A stretch of 6,102 nt of DNA from Xanthobacteraceae bacterium (GCA_030039105.1 JASHQO010000174.1:1-6102), one strand, 5' to 3'. Positions 1 through 5,604 are shown, counted from the stretch's first letter. Notes: generated by a model not told the origin, from the letters alone. Made by a program: numbers and translations.

Positions 1-653
1 CGCTGATGCCGCTGGTGCTGGTGCCGATCGTCGGCGCCGCGCCGGTGGTGCCGATCGTCGCGGTGTCGGCGATGTTCACCAATTCGGCGCGCATCGTTGC
101 GTTCCACCGCTTGCTCGAATGGCGCCGCGCCGCGATTGCGCTCGTCGCCGCGCTGCCGACCTGCGCGCTCGGCGCCTGGCTCTATACGCTGCTCAGCGGC
201 CGCGGCGCCGCCGTGGTGATCGGCTGCAGCCTGATCGCGACCGTGCCGTTGCGCCGCGTCCTGAAAAGCCGCGGCCACCGCCTCGGCGAAAAAGGCTTTG
301 CCGCGGCGTCGGCCGGCTGGGGCGTCGTCGGCGGCGGCACCACCGGCGCCGGCGTCATTTTTCTGTCGCTGTTGATGGCGACCGGCCTCGAGGGCGGCGC
401 CGTGATCGCGACCGACGCCGCCGTTTCGGTCGTCATGGGCGTCATCAAGATTTCGGTGTTCGCGCTGGCCGACGTGTTCACGCCGCTGGTGCTCGCGATC
501 GGCGTGCTGATCGGCTGCATCGGATTTTTCGCCACCTTCGTCGCCAAGCTGATCGTCGAGCGGCTGCCGGTGCACGTGCACACCGCGATGCTCGACGCCG
601 TGGTGATCGTCGGCGGCACGGTGATGATCTACGGCGCGCTGAACCGGATGTAG
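1..653 (+). CDS. TauE/SafE (TSUP) family membrane transporter, 5' partial
   Basis: This is a polytopic inner-membrane protein of the TSUP family, which includes sulfite, sulfoacetate and other organosulfur-anion exporters; the substrate cannot be read from the sequence. From the ATG at 6, 215 residues are visible. Hydrophobic segments lie near residues 1-22, 43-63, 67-82, 98-125, 130-155, 159-181 and 197-212. The second half carries the family's glycine-rich stretch (GWGVVGGGTTGAG, residues 104-116), followed by a T-D-A-A-V segment (136-140) and a lysine-containing helix. TSUP proteins are usually about 250 residues with an N-terminal glycine-rich repeat half. That half is short here, and the frame stays open back to base 3, so the ATG at 6 is probably internal and the true start lies left of the window. 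The stop TAG (651-653) is the first three bases of a palindromic repeat. The next gene is convergent. Confidence 0.85.
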   Translation, partial: LMPLVLVPIVGAAPVVPIVAVSAMFTNSARIVAFHRLLEWRRAAIALVAALPTCALGAWLYTLLSGRGAAVVIGCSLIATVPLRRVLKSRGHRLGEKGFAAASAGWGVVGGGTTGAGVIFLSLLMATGLEGGAVIATDAAVSVVMGVIKISVFALADVFTPLVLAIGVLIGCIGFFATFVAKLIVERLPVHVHTAMLDAVVIVGGTVMIYGALNRM

Positions 654-729
654 CCCGCATGAGCGAAGCGACATGCGGGTTGCAGCGGCGAGGCGGACCC
701 CGGATGTCGCTTCGCTCATCCGGGCTACA
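651..729. repeat. 79-base palindromic intergenic repeat, copy 1
   Basis: Two arms of 29 bases (651-679 and 699-727) are reverse complements with only two mismatches, around a 19-base loop (680-698). The arm begins TAGCCCGCATGAGCGAAG. A second copy at 1814-1892 matches over the full 79 bases, loop included, with five differences by eye, so this is a dispersed repeat element and not a chance hairpin. It lies between two convergent genes, where so strong a hairpin could stop transcription from both sides; no U-tract follows, so a classical intrinsic terminator is not shown. Its first three bases are the stop codon of the upstream transporter. Confidence 0.92.
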
Positions 730-741
730 CGCCTCGAAATT

Positions 742-1719
742 TCAGTTCGCCAGGCGCAGCGGCGTGCAGCGGTTGCTGAACAGGCCGACCGTTTCGCGCA
801 CGCCGGGCAGGCTGCAATAAAGCCCGTTCGGCCGGTATTTGACGCGAATGCGCTCGATCTCGTTCATGGTCCGGCTCATGAAAGCGTTGAGCCGCACCAC
901 CTCGCCGTCGAGTCGCGTCTGCAGGCGGTCGGCGCTGCCGTTGGCGAAGAACGCCGTCATGGCGTTCTGATCGAGCGTGCTTTGCGAGGCCCACTGCCGC
1001 ACCAGCTCCATCGACACCTGATGGGTGACGTGGAAGCAATAGGCGATGGTCAGGACGTGGTGCTTGGCGCTGTACCAGTCGACGCTCAACTGGGCTCGGC
1101 CTTTCTTCTTGACGATGGCGTGATTGTCCGGGTCGAAGTTCGGCATGTCGCTGTCGCAATCGAAATCGACGGCGCCGAGCATCGACGTCGAGATCGGATC
1201 GGTGCCGAAGCTGGTTTGCGCGGCCGGATCGCGGTCGAGGTTGCTCGCCCAGTCGACATAGATTTCCATCTTGCGCGCGATCAGGTTGATGTTTTCGCCC
1301 AGCGCCGCGGCCGCATCGTCGTACGACTTGTACAATTGCTGGGCGTCCTTGGTCGCCAACGCGTTGCCGTCGCCGCTGGCCTTGAGCTTGGCCGCGTGCA
1401 GGAAATCGTAGAACAGCATGCCTTGTAGCGTGATCGCGGTCGACAGCGCGGTCGAGGTGTCGATGAACGCCGCGGTCGCCGCGCCCATGTCGTCCTTTGC
1501 CTGGGCGGAAACCTTGTCCTGGTACGACGACAGATATTGGAAGTAGCCGCCGATCAGCGTGCCCGCCAGGCTGACGACGGCGAGGCCCTTGACGAAGGCA
1601 AACTCCTTCTCGGTGCGGACGACTGCGCCTTTGACTTTCTGCCACAGGCCGGCCTTGGCCGGCGCGCGCTCCGGCGCGGATTGCTCGCTCACGTCGCCGA
1701 CGTCGGTTGCCGCCGTCAT
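742..1719 (-). CDS. Hypothetical membrane-anchored protein, 325 aa
   Basis: I do not recognise the family. The protein has a short polar N-terminus (1-40) and one strong hydrophobic segment near residues 41-62 (core GLAVVSLAGTLIGGYF) that could anchor it in the inner membrane. A soluble, mostly helical region of about 260 residues follows, with alanine-rich helices at 78-150. The C-terminal half has four cysteines (188, 228, 302, 318), which would suit disulfides if it faces the periplasm, and an aromatic/histidine-rich stretch at 215-234 (YSAKHHVLTIAYCFHVTHQ). There is no signal-peptide cleavage site, enzyme motif or nucleotide-binding loop. The ATG at 1719 has a good ribosome binding site (AGGTG at 1725-1729, five-base spacer). 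Composition and codon use match the neighbours, supporting a real gene. It lies downstream of hemF on the same strand, but the 195-base gap with a strong palindrome argues for its own promoter. Confidence 0.75.
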   Translation of the reverse strand: MTAATDVGDVSEQSAPERAPAKAGLWQKVKGAVVRTEKEFAFVKGLAVVSLAGTLIGGYFQYLSSYQDKVSAQAKDDMGAATAAFIDTSTALSTAITLQGMLFYDFLHAAKLKASGDGNALATKDAQQLYKSYDDAAAALGENINLIARKMEIYVDWASNLDRDPAAQTSFGTDPISTSMLGAVDFDCDSDMPNFDPDNHAIVKKKGRAQLSVDWYSAKHHVLTIAYCFHVTHQVSMELVRQWASQSTLDQNAMTAFFANGSADRLQTRLDGEVVRLNAFMSRTMNEIERIRVKYRPNGLYCSLPGVRETVGLFSNRCTPLRLAN

Positions 1720-1757
1720 GCCCGCACCTGCGATCCGAAGGCTCAGCGTCGCTGCAA

Positions 1758-1785
1758 TCTAAAAGTGTTTCTCCGTCAATTTCAA
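1758..1785 (-). promoter_or_regulatory. Candidate promoter of the 325-aa hypothetical gene
   Basis: An AT-richer patch in an otherwise GC-rich intergenic region reads on the minus strand as a -35-like TTGAAA (1780-1785), a 16-base spacer and a -10-like TTTAGA (1758-1763). It sits about 40 bases upstream of the ATG at 1719. The -10 match is poor (3 of 6), so this is only a candidate. Confidence 0.25.
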
Positions 1786-1794
1786 CGGTAAATC

Positions 1795-1811
1795 TGGCCC
1801 GCATGAGCAAA
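1795..1811 (+). repeat. Partial extra 5' arm of the palindromic repeat
   Basis: The bases TGGCCCGCATGAGCAAA match the first 17 bases of the repeat arm at 651 with two differences. The full second copy starts three bases later, at 1814. This looks like a broken or duplicated arm next to copy 2, possibly left by a partial duplication or by replacement of the original arm. Confidence 0.6.
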
Positions 1812-1813
1812 TA

Positions 1814-1892
1814 TAGCCGGCACGAGCGAACCGACATGCGGGTTGCAGCCGCGAGGCGGACCCCGGATATCGCTTCGCTCATCCGGGCTACA
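1814..1892. repeat. 79-base palindromic intergenic repeat, copy 2
   Basis: This copy aligns end to end with copy 1 at 651-729, with five substitutions in 79 bases. The arms are 1814-1842 and 1862-1890. They pair less well than in copy 1 (six mismatches in 29), and most of the drift is in the left arm. It lies just past the stop of hemF (1915) and upstream of the 325-aa gene, both on the minus strand, so as RNA it would form a hairpin in the 3' region of the hemF transcript. Stabilising or terminating that transcript is an inference. Confidence 0.9.
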
Positions 1893-1910
1893 GGCTGCTA
1901 CAGGCGGCTA
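1887..1910. repeat. Short 10-base tandem repeat at the repeat/hemF boundary
   Basis: The unit GCTACAGGC(T/G) occurs at 1887-1896 and 1897-1906, and a third truncated unit GCTAC follows at 1907-1911. The first unit overlaps the outer end of palindrome copy 2, which suggests slippage or tandem duplication of the element's terminal bases. It ends four bases before the hemF stop codon. Confidence 0.55.
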
Positions 1911-1914
1911 CCCG

Positions 1915-2868
1915 TCACGGCCATTTCACCACCGGCGGCAGCGACGACAGGATCGATTCGACGTTGCCGCCGGTGCGCAGCCCGAAGATGGTGCCGCGGT
2001 CGTAAAGCAGATTGAATTCGACGTAGCGGCCGCGGCGGATCAACTGCTCGTCGCGCTCGGCTGCGGTCCAGGGCGTGGCGAAATTCTTGCGCACCAAATC
2101 GGGATAGACGCCGAGGAAAGCGCGGCCGACCGCCTGCGTGAACGCGAAGCTGGCGTCCCAATCGGTCTCCAGATAGTCGTAGAAAATGCCGCCGATGCCG
2201 CGCATCTCGCCGCGGTGTTTCAGATGGAAGTACTCGTCGCACCACGTCTTGAATTTGTCGTAAGGGGCAACTGCGGCGTGGGCGTCGCACGCCGCCTTCA
2301 TCGCGGCATGAAAGGCGCGGGTGTCGGGATCGTCCTGGCTGCGGCGGCGGTCGAGCACCGGCGTCAAGTCGGCGCCGCCGCCGAACCAGGCCTTGGTGGT
2401 GACGACGAAGCGGGTGTTCATGTGCACTGCCGGCACATGGGGATTGTGCGGGTGCGCGATCAGCGAAATGCCGGTGGCGAAGAAGCGCGGGTCGGCGGCG
2501 GCGCCGGGAATGTCCTTGCGGAATTCCGGGGCGAATTCGCCGAACACGGTCGAGGCGTGGACGCCGACTTTCTCGAATACGCGGCCGGTCAGCATCGCCA
2601 TGACGCCGCCGCCGCCGTCCGGGTCGGCCTTTGCCGACCCGGTATCGGCATTGCCGATCTCGGGTAAACCGGTGATCGGTCGCGCGCCGCTATGGCCGGT
2701 GCGGCTCCAGGGCGTGCGCTTGAAGCGGCCGGCCGGCCGCTCGGCGAGCGGCGCGGTCGCCGGCAGCGCGTCCTCGAGCGCCTCGAACGCCGCTACGATC
2801 CGGTCGCGCAAGCTTTCGAACCAGGCGCGGGCCTGCTGTTTGCGCGGCTCGATTTTGCCACTGTCCAT
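1915..2868 (-). CDS. hemF: Oxygen-dependent coproporphyrinogen III oxidase
   Basis: HemF performs the aerobic oxidative decarboxylation of coproporphyrinogen III to protoporphyrinogen IX in heme (and, where present, chlorophyll) synthesis, and is a soluble cytoplasmic enzyme. The family signatures appear in order: GGGGVMAML (85-93) and FEKVGVHASTVFGEF (98-112); HPHNPHVPAVHMNTRF (139-154); WFGGGADLTP (161-170); the stretch KHRGEMRGIGGIFYD (217-231); RRGRYVEFNLLYDRGT (278-293); and a C-terminal GLRTGGNVESILSSLPP. The histidines expected for the active site are present. At 317 residues it is slightly longer than usual (E. coli about 299). The extra length is an in-frame insert at about residues 62-84, just before the GGGG motif, encoded by inverted-repeat DNA. 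The ATG at 2868 is chosen because the conserved N-terminal helix (RKQQARAWFESLRDRI) begins about nine residues later; its ribosome site is weak. phoD is divergent upstream. Confidence 0.95.
   Translation of the reverse strand: MDSGKIEPRKQQARAWFESLRDRIVAAFEALEDALPATAPLAERPAGRFKRTPWSRTGHSGARPITGLPEIGNADTGSAKADPDGGGGVMAMLTGRVFEKVGVHASTVFGEFAPEFRKDIPGAAADPRFFATGISLIAHPHNPHVPAVHMNTRFVVTTKAWFGGGADLTPVLDRRRSQDDPDTRAFHAAMKAACDAHAAVAPYDKFKTWCDEYFHLKHRGEMRGIGGIFYDYLETDWDASFAFTQAVGRAFLGVYPDLVRKNFATPWTAAERDEQLIRRGRYVEFNLLYDRGTIFGLRTGGNVESILSSLPPVVKWP
2617..2685. repeat. Inverted-repeat insert inside hemF, in frame
   Basis: This stretch encodes the approximately 23 HemF residues that the family normally lacks. 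It holds a perfect hairpin with 10-base arms CCGGGTCGGC (2619-2628) and GCCGACCCGG (2633-2642) around a CTTT loop. Next to it are ATCGGC/GCCGAT arms (2644-2649, 2653-2658) and an alternative longer imperfect hairpin with CCGATC (2654-2659) and GATCGG (2674-2679) at its base. The length is a multiple of three and the frame stays open. This resembles palindromic elements known to insert in frame in genes of Rickettsia (RPE), although no relation by sequence is claimed. The exact boundaries are judged from remembered HemF proteins and are uncertain by several codons. Confidence 0.6.
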
Positions 2869-2927
2869 GATGCTAGAATGTCATAAAATCGCGCGACTAT
2901 GGTGATCCATCGCAACCGGGATCGATC
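2869..2927. promoter_or_regulatory. Divergent hemF/phoD control region
   Basis: These 59 bases must hold at least part of the promoters of both hemF (minus) and phoD (plus). An AT-rich core TAGAATGTCATAAAAT (2874-2889) contains two -10-like hexamers on the plus strand, TAGAAT (2874-2879) and TAAAAT (2884-2889). Neither has a good -35 at the right distance. TGTCATAAAAT (2879-2889) resembles one half of a PhoB box (CTGTCATAAAT), which would suit a phosphatase gene, but the second half-site is not recognisable. The phoD ribosome site is GGGA at 2918-2921, six bases before its ATG. Confidence 0.4.
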
Positions 2928-4535
2928 ATGGCCAACGAAACCTTTGCAAGACCTTTCACGCGCCGCCGCTTTATCGCGGGCACCGCCGGCGCCGGACTGT
3001 CCCTGATCGCGGCGCCCGCAGCGCTGCGGCAGGCCCGCGCCCAAAGCTGGCAGGCCGGCAACCCGTTCTGCCTCGGCGTCGCCGCCGGCGCGCCGCGCCC
3101 GGACGGTTTCGTGCTGTGGACGCGCCTTGCGCCGGTGCCGCTGTCGAGCAATCCGGAAACGCCCGGCGGCATGAGCGGCGGCGATCTCGGTATCGCCTAC
3201 GAGATCGCCACCGACGACGCCATGGCCAAGGTGGTGCGCAGCGGCCAGGCCACCGCCGAGCAGCGCTTCGCCTATTCGGTGCATCTCGACGTCGCCGGCC
3301 TCGAGCCCGGCCGGCCGTACTGGTACCGCTTCAAGAGCGGCGACGCGGTGAGCGCGGTCGGGCGCGCCGTCACGCTGCCGGCGCCGGGCGCGGCGCTGGA
3401 CCGGCTCCGCTTCGGCTTCGTCTCCTGCGCCAACTACGAGCACGGCTATTTCTCGGCCTACCGGCACCTGACCGCGGAAGATCCCGAGCTGGTGCTGTTC
3501 CTCGGCGATTACATCTACGACACCATCGAGCAGAACAGGCCGACCGTGCGCCGGCACAGCGACGGCGTGCCGGCCACGACGCTGCCGCTCTATCGCAACC
3601 GCTATGCGCAATACCGGCTCGACCCGGATTTGCAGAACCTGCACGCGCGGGCGCCGGCGCTGGTCACCTGGGACGATCACGAAGTCGAGAACGATTACGC
3701 CGACCAGTGGTCGCAGTGGTTCGTCGAGCCGGCGCGCTTCCTGCAGCAGCGCGCCGCCGCCTACCAGGCATTTTACGAGCACATGCCGGTGCGGCCGATC
3801 CTGTCCCACCCGGAAGGTCCGGTGATGCGGGTCTATGACCGCTTTGCCTTCGGCGACCTGATCGAGATTTCCATGATCGACGGCCGGCAGTATCGCTCGC
3901 GCGAAGCCTGCTACGGTCCACCCAACAAGGGCGGCGGCCATTTGGAGAGCAATGCCGGCTGTCCGGAGCGGCTCGCCGCCGGCCGCTCGATGATGGGATT
4001 TGCCCAGGAGTCCTGGCTTTACACCGCGCTCGCCCACACCAAGGCGCAATGGAATCTGATCGCCCAGGACGTGCTGATGGCGCAGCTCAAGGAGAAGCTC
4101 AAAGGCGAGGAGGCGTTCTGGACCGACGACTGGGACGGCTATCCGGCCAACCGCACGCGCCTCATCAAGCGCATCGCCGACACCAAAGTGTCCAACCCGG
4201 TCGTCGTCGGCGGCGATATCCATTCGTTCTTCGCCAACGACCTCAAGCTCGATTTCGACGATCCGGCGTCGCCGGTGGTGGCGACGGAATTCGTCGGCAC
4301 CTCGATCTCGTCCTATCCGGCGCCCTACGAGCTGTTCGCCCAGGCGGTGCCGGAGAATCCACACATTCGTTTCTTCGAGAGCCGCAAGCGCGGCTATGTC
4401 AGCGTCGATCTCGATCGCTCGCGCATGCAGGTGCGCATGCGCGCGGTATCCGACGCCCACGATCCGAACGCCGCTATCTCGACGCTCAAGACGTTCGCGG
4501 TCGAGAACGGCAAGCCGGGCGCGGTCGAGGCGTAA
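2928..4535 (+). CDS. phoD: PhoD-family alkaline phosphatase/phosphodiesterase, Tat-exported
   Basis: PhoD enzymes hydrolyse phosphomonoesters and phosphodiesters outside the cytoplasm to release phosphate, using a Ca/Fe centre in the well-studied members. The N-terminus is a twin-arginine signal: TRRRFIAGTAGAG (11-23), a hydrophobic stretch, then an ARA site at 36-38. An N-terminal Fe3+-dehydrogenase-like/fibronectin-like PhoD_N region follows (about 44-152, with DGFVLWTRL and GLEPGRPYWYRF). The metallophosphatase domain shows VSCANYEHGYFSAY (165-178), FLGDYIYD (191-198), WDDHEVENDYA (248-258), MIDGRQYR (316-323), GGDIHSFF (428-435) and ATEFVGTSISS (452-462), the expected metal-binding and catalytic motifs. 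At 535 residues it is of normal length and looks complete. It is transcribed alone: hemF is divergent upstream, and the antitoxin gene converges with only five bases between stops. Induction by phosphate starvation is likely from the family but only weakly supported by a PhoB half-site. Confidence 0.95.
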   Translation: MANETFARPFTRRRFIAGTAGAGLSLIAAPAALRQARAQSWQAGNPFCLGVAAGAPRPDGFVLWTRLAPVPLSSNPETPGGMSGGDLGIAYEIATDDAMAKVVRSGQATAEQRFAYSVHLDVAGLEPGRPYWYRFKSGDAVSAVGRAVTLPAPGAALDRLRFGFVSCANYEHGYFSAYRHLTAEDPELVLFLGDYIYDTIEQNRPTVRRHSDGVPATTLPLYRNRYAQYRLDPDLQNLHARAPALVTWDDHEVENDYADQWSQWFVEPARFLQQRAAAYQAFYEHMPVRPILSHPEGPVMRVYDRFAFGDLIEISMIDGRQYRSREACYGPPNKGGGHLESNAGCPERLAAGRSMMGFAQESWLYTALAHTKAQWNLIAQDVLMAQLKEKLKGEEAFWTDDWDGYPANRTRLIKRIADTKVSNPVVVGGDIHSFFANDLKLDFDDPASPVVATEFVGTSISSYPAPYELFAQAVPENPHIRFFESRKRGYVSVDLDRSRMQVRMRAVSDAHDPNAAISTLKTFAVENGKPGAVEA

Positions 4536-4540
4536 GCGGC

Positions 4541-4807
4541 CTACTCGGCGTCGACTTTTTCGGCCAGCCAGACCTTGATCAAGGACTGATACGGTACGTC
4601 GCGCTTGTTGGCGGCGATCTTGATGCGATCGAGCAGACCCTGCGGCAGGCGCAGCGAGATGGCGGTCGTCGCAAGTTTCAGGTTGGGAAAACGCGCGCGC
4701 TGCGCCTTGCTCAGATCGAAATAGTCCGCCGTGTCGTGGCTCTCCCAAAAGGCACGCTCATCCGCTTCGCTGCGAAATTTTGGAACGGCTTTAAGCTTCT
4801 TGTTCAT
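4541..4807 (-). CDS. CopG/BrnA-type ribbon-helix-helix antitoxin
   Basis: This 88-residue protein matches the CopG-like antitoxins that pair with BrnT toxins. The N-terminal part has the typical F-W-E-S-H-D-x-x-D-Y-F-D run (20-31), and RARFPNL (37-43) follows. The C-terminal part is a ribbon-helix-helix DNA-binding fold: strand TTAISLRLP (47-55), helix QGLLDRIKIAANKR (56-69), then VPYQSLIKVWLAEKV (71-85). In such systems the antitoxin binds the toxin through one end and represses its own operon through the ribbon-helix-helix. The ATG at 4807 has a good ribosome site (AAAGG at 4814-4818, six-base spacer), which lies inside the remaining toxin coding sequence. The gene appears intact, but its toxin partner upstream is only a 3' fragment. 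It converges with phoD, with five bases between the stops. Confidence 0.85.
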   Translation of the reverse strand: MNKKLKAVPKFRSEADERAFWESHDTADYFDLSKAQRARFPNLKLATTAISLRLPQGLLDRIKIAANKRDVPYQSLIKVWLAEKVDAE

Positions 4808-4911
4808 AGCGCACCTTTTCTCTGCGGCTCATATTGCGAGACGAGATAACTCGGATGAGCGTTTCGTGTTGACGCAACGTTGCAAGGTTTTGCCGAGCAA
4901 CCAGAGGGTCG
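4791..4911 (-). pseudogene. brnT: 3' remnant of a BrnT-type toxin gene
   Basis: The minus-strand frame ending at the TAA at 4791-4793 encodes a C-terminus typical of BrnT ribonuclease toxins: HETLIRVISSRNMSRREKVR and then YEQEA (about 4868-4794). BrnT normally has about 90 residues, and the I-R-I-I-S-A-R...R-R-E-R...Y-E tail is its hallmark. Upstream, recognisable similarity fades, and the frame runs into the end of trmL (stop at 4912-4914). The N-terminal two thirds, with the F-x-W-D-x-x-K start and the catalytic core, are missing. No plausible start codon with a ribosome site is seen. The fragment overlaps the antitoxin start by 17 bases, the usual arrangement of brnT-brnA operons, which supports the identification. 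The fragment probably survives because it carries the antitoxin's ribosome site. Confidence 0.75.
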
Positions 4912-5364
4912 TCAACGCCCGCCGCTCTGCCGCAGCGCTTCGCCGGCGGCCATGGCGGCGGCGACGGCGACGTTGAGCGAGCGCAGGCCCGGGCGCATCG
5001 GAATGGCGAGGCGCGCATCGGCGGCGCGATGAACCTCGTGCGGCACGCCGGCGGATTCGCGGCCGAACAGCAGCACGTCGGCCGCCGCGAAGCGGTGCTC
5101 GAGATAAGACGTCGCCGCAGCGGTGGTGAACAGCACGAGGCGCGCGGCTTCGCCGCGCCGCCAAGCCTCGAAGGCGCTCCAGGAATCGTGCCGCAGCAGC
5201 GTCACGGCATCGAGATAGTCCATGCCGGCGCGGCGGAAGGCGCGATCGGAGGTCGGAAATCCGGCCGGGCCGATAATGTGGGCGGCGATGCCGAGGCATG
5301 CGCACATGCGAAGAATAGTGCCGGTGTTTTGCGGGATATCGGGCTGGTAGAGGGCGATGCGCAT
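4912..5364 (-). CDS. trmL: tRNA (cytidine/uridine-34 2'-O)-methyltransferase TrmL
   Basis: TrmL is a SPOUT-fold methyltransferase that uses S-adenosylmethionine to methylate the 2'-O of the wobble base 34 in certain tRNALeu species, helping codon-anticodon pairing. The 150 residues match the family length (E. coli 157). Motif 1 is YQPDIPQNTGTILR (6-19), with the conserved asparagine at 13. Motif 2 is LLFGRESAGVP (98-108). Motif 3, forming the trefoil knot that binds the cofactor, is IPMRPGLRSLNVAVAAAM (121-138) followed by GEALRQ. RRAGMDYLD (44-52) is also characteristic. The ATG at 5364 starts directly at the first beta strand (MRIALYQ); its ribosome site is weak. The gene ends next to the brnT fragment and is divergent from cytochrome b. 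It could be co-transcribed with the antitoxin gene downstream. Confidence 0.93.
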   Translation of the reverse strand: MRIALYQPDIPQNTGTILRMCACLGIAAHIIGPAGFPTSDRAFRRAGMDYLDAVTLLRHDSWSAFEAWRRGEAARLVLFTTAAATSYLEHRFAAADVLLFGRESAGVPHEVHRAADARLAIPMRPGLRSLNVAVAAAMAAGEALRQSGGR

Positions 5365-5604
5365 GGCCGAAATTGTGGCGCTCCGGTGCCGGCCGGGCCG
5401 GCTGGGCCGGACTTGTGCGTCGCGGCAAGGCTACCCTTGCACTCTCCCGGCAAGGATGCCAATAAAACGCGCCGGTATGTGTCGCGTGTGGCCTTCCCCA
5501 GGCCGGATGCGACCGGTCCATCCGCCGCCGCACGGGCCTGCCAGGGAGCGGTACGCAGCGCGGGTGGGATGACCGGCAAGACGGAAATGGCATAAGGTTC
5601 GACT
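5365..5604. other. Divergent trmL/cytochrome b intergenic region without a Rieske gene
   Basis: These 240 bases hold no convincing gene. Open frames here have no family motifs; in particular no Rieske cluster motifs (CTHLGC, CPCHGS) appear in any frame. Local structure includes GC-rich repeats of GCCGG (5388-5410) and a small hairpin GCAAGG/CCTTGC (5425-5430 with 5435-5440, loop CTAC). A further GGCAAGG at 5449-5455 could compete for the same arm. The region must carry the promoters of trmL and of the cytochrome b operon, unless the latter is transcribed from elsewhere. Confidence 0.6.
5437..5466 (+). promoter_or_regulatory. Candidate promoter for cytochrome b
   Basis: TTGCAC (5437-5442) and AATAAA (5461-5466), separated by 18 bases, form a weak sigma-70-like pair about 140 bases upstream of the cytochrome b start. 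AATAAA is part of the only AT-rich patch in the region. The match is 3 of 6 and 4 of 6, so this is tentative. Confidence 0.22.

Noticed and set aside
725..1882. 385-codon minus-strand frame overlapping the 325-aa gene
   Set aside because: It starts inside the palindromic repeat and is very arginine-rich. The alternative frame (742-1719) has a membrane segment, balanced composition and a good ribosome site.
1843..2667. Plus-strand open frames opposite hemF
   Set aside because: They lie antisense to a gene with full HemF motifs and have low-complexity alanine/arginine/glycine composition.
4533..4545. Possible bidirectional terminator between phoD and the antitoxin gene
   Set aside because: Only five bases separate the two stops, and no GC-rich hairpin with a T-tract is seen there.
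2793..4748. Very long minus-strand open frame (651 codons) opposite phoD
   Set aside because: It is antisense to a gene with complete PhoD motifs. Its translation is arginine- and alanine-rich with no domain, as expected for the complementary frame of a GC-rich gene.
4874..4883. Perfect palindrome GCAACGTTGC inside the brnT remnant, considered as an antitoxin operator
   Set aside because: It is only ten bases, lies in former coding sequence and has no neighbouring repeat of the same motif. Chance is adequate.
5388..5410. GCCGG-rich tandem stretch, considered as a regulatory repeat
   Set aside because: Short GC runs are common in this composition, and the units are not regularly spaced.
5029..5595. 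188-codon plus-strand frame ending just before cytochrome b, considered as a possible Rieske remnant
   Set aside because: Most of it is antisense to trmL. The part after 5365 lacks cysteine/histidine cluster motifs. The C-terminal resemblance to a Rieske end is too weak to claim.
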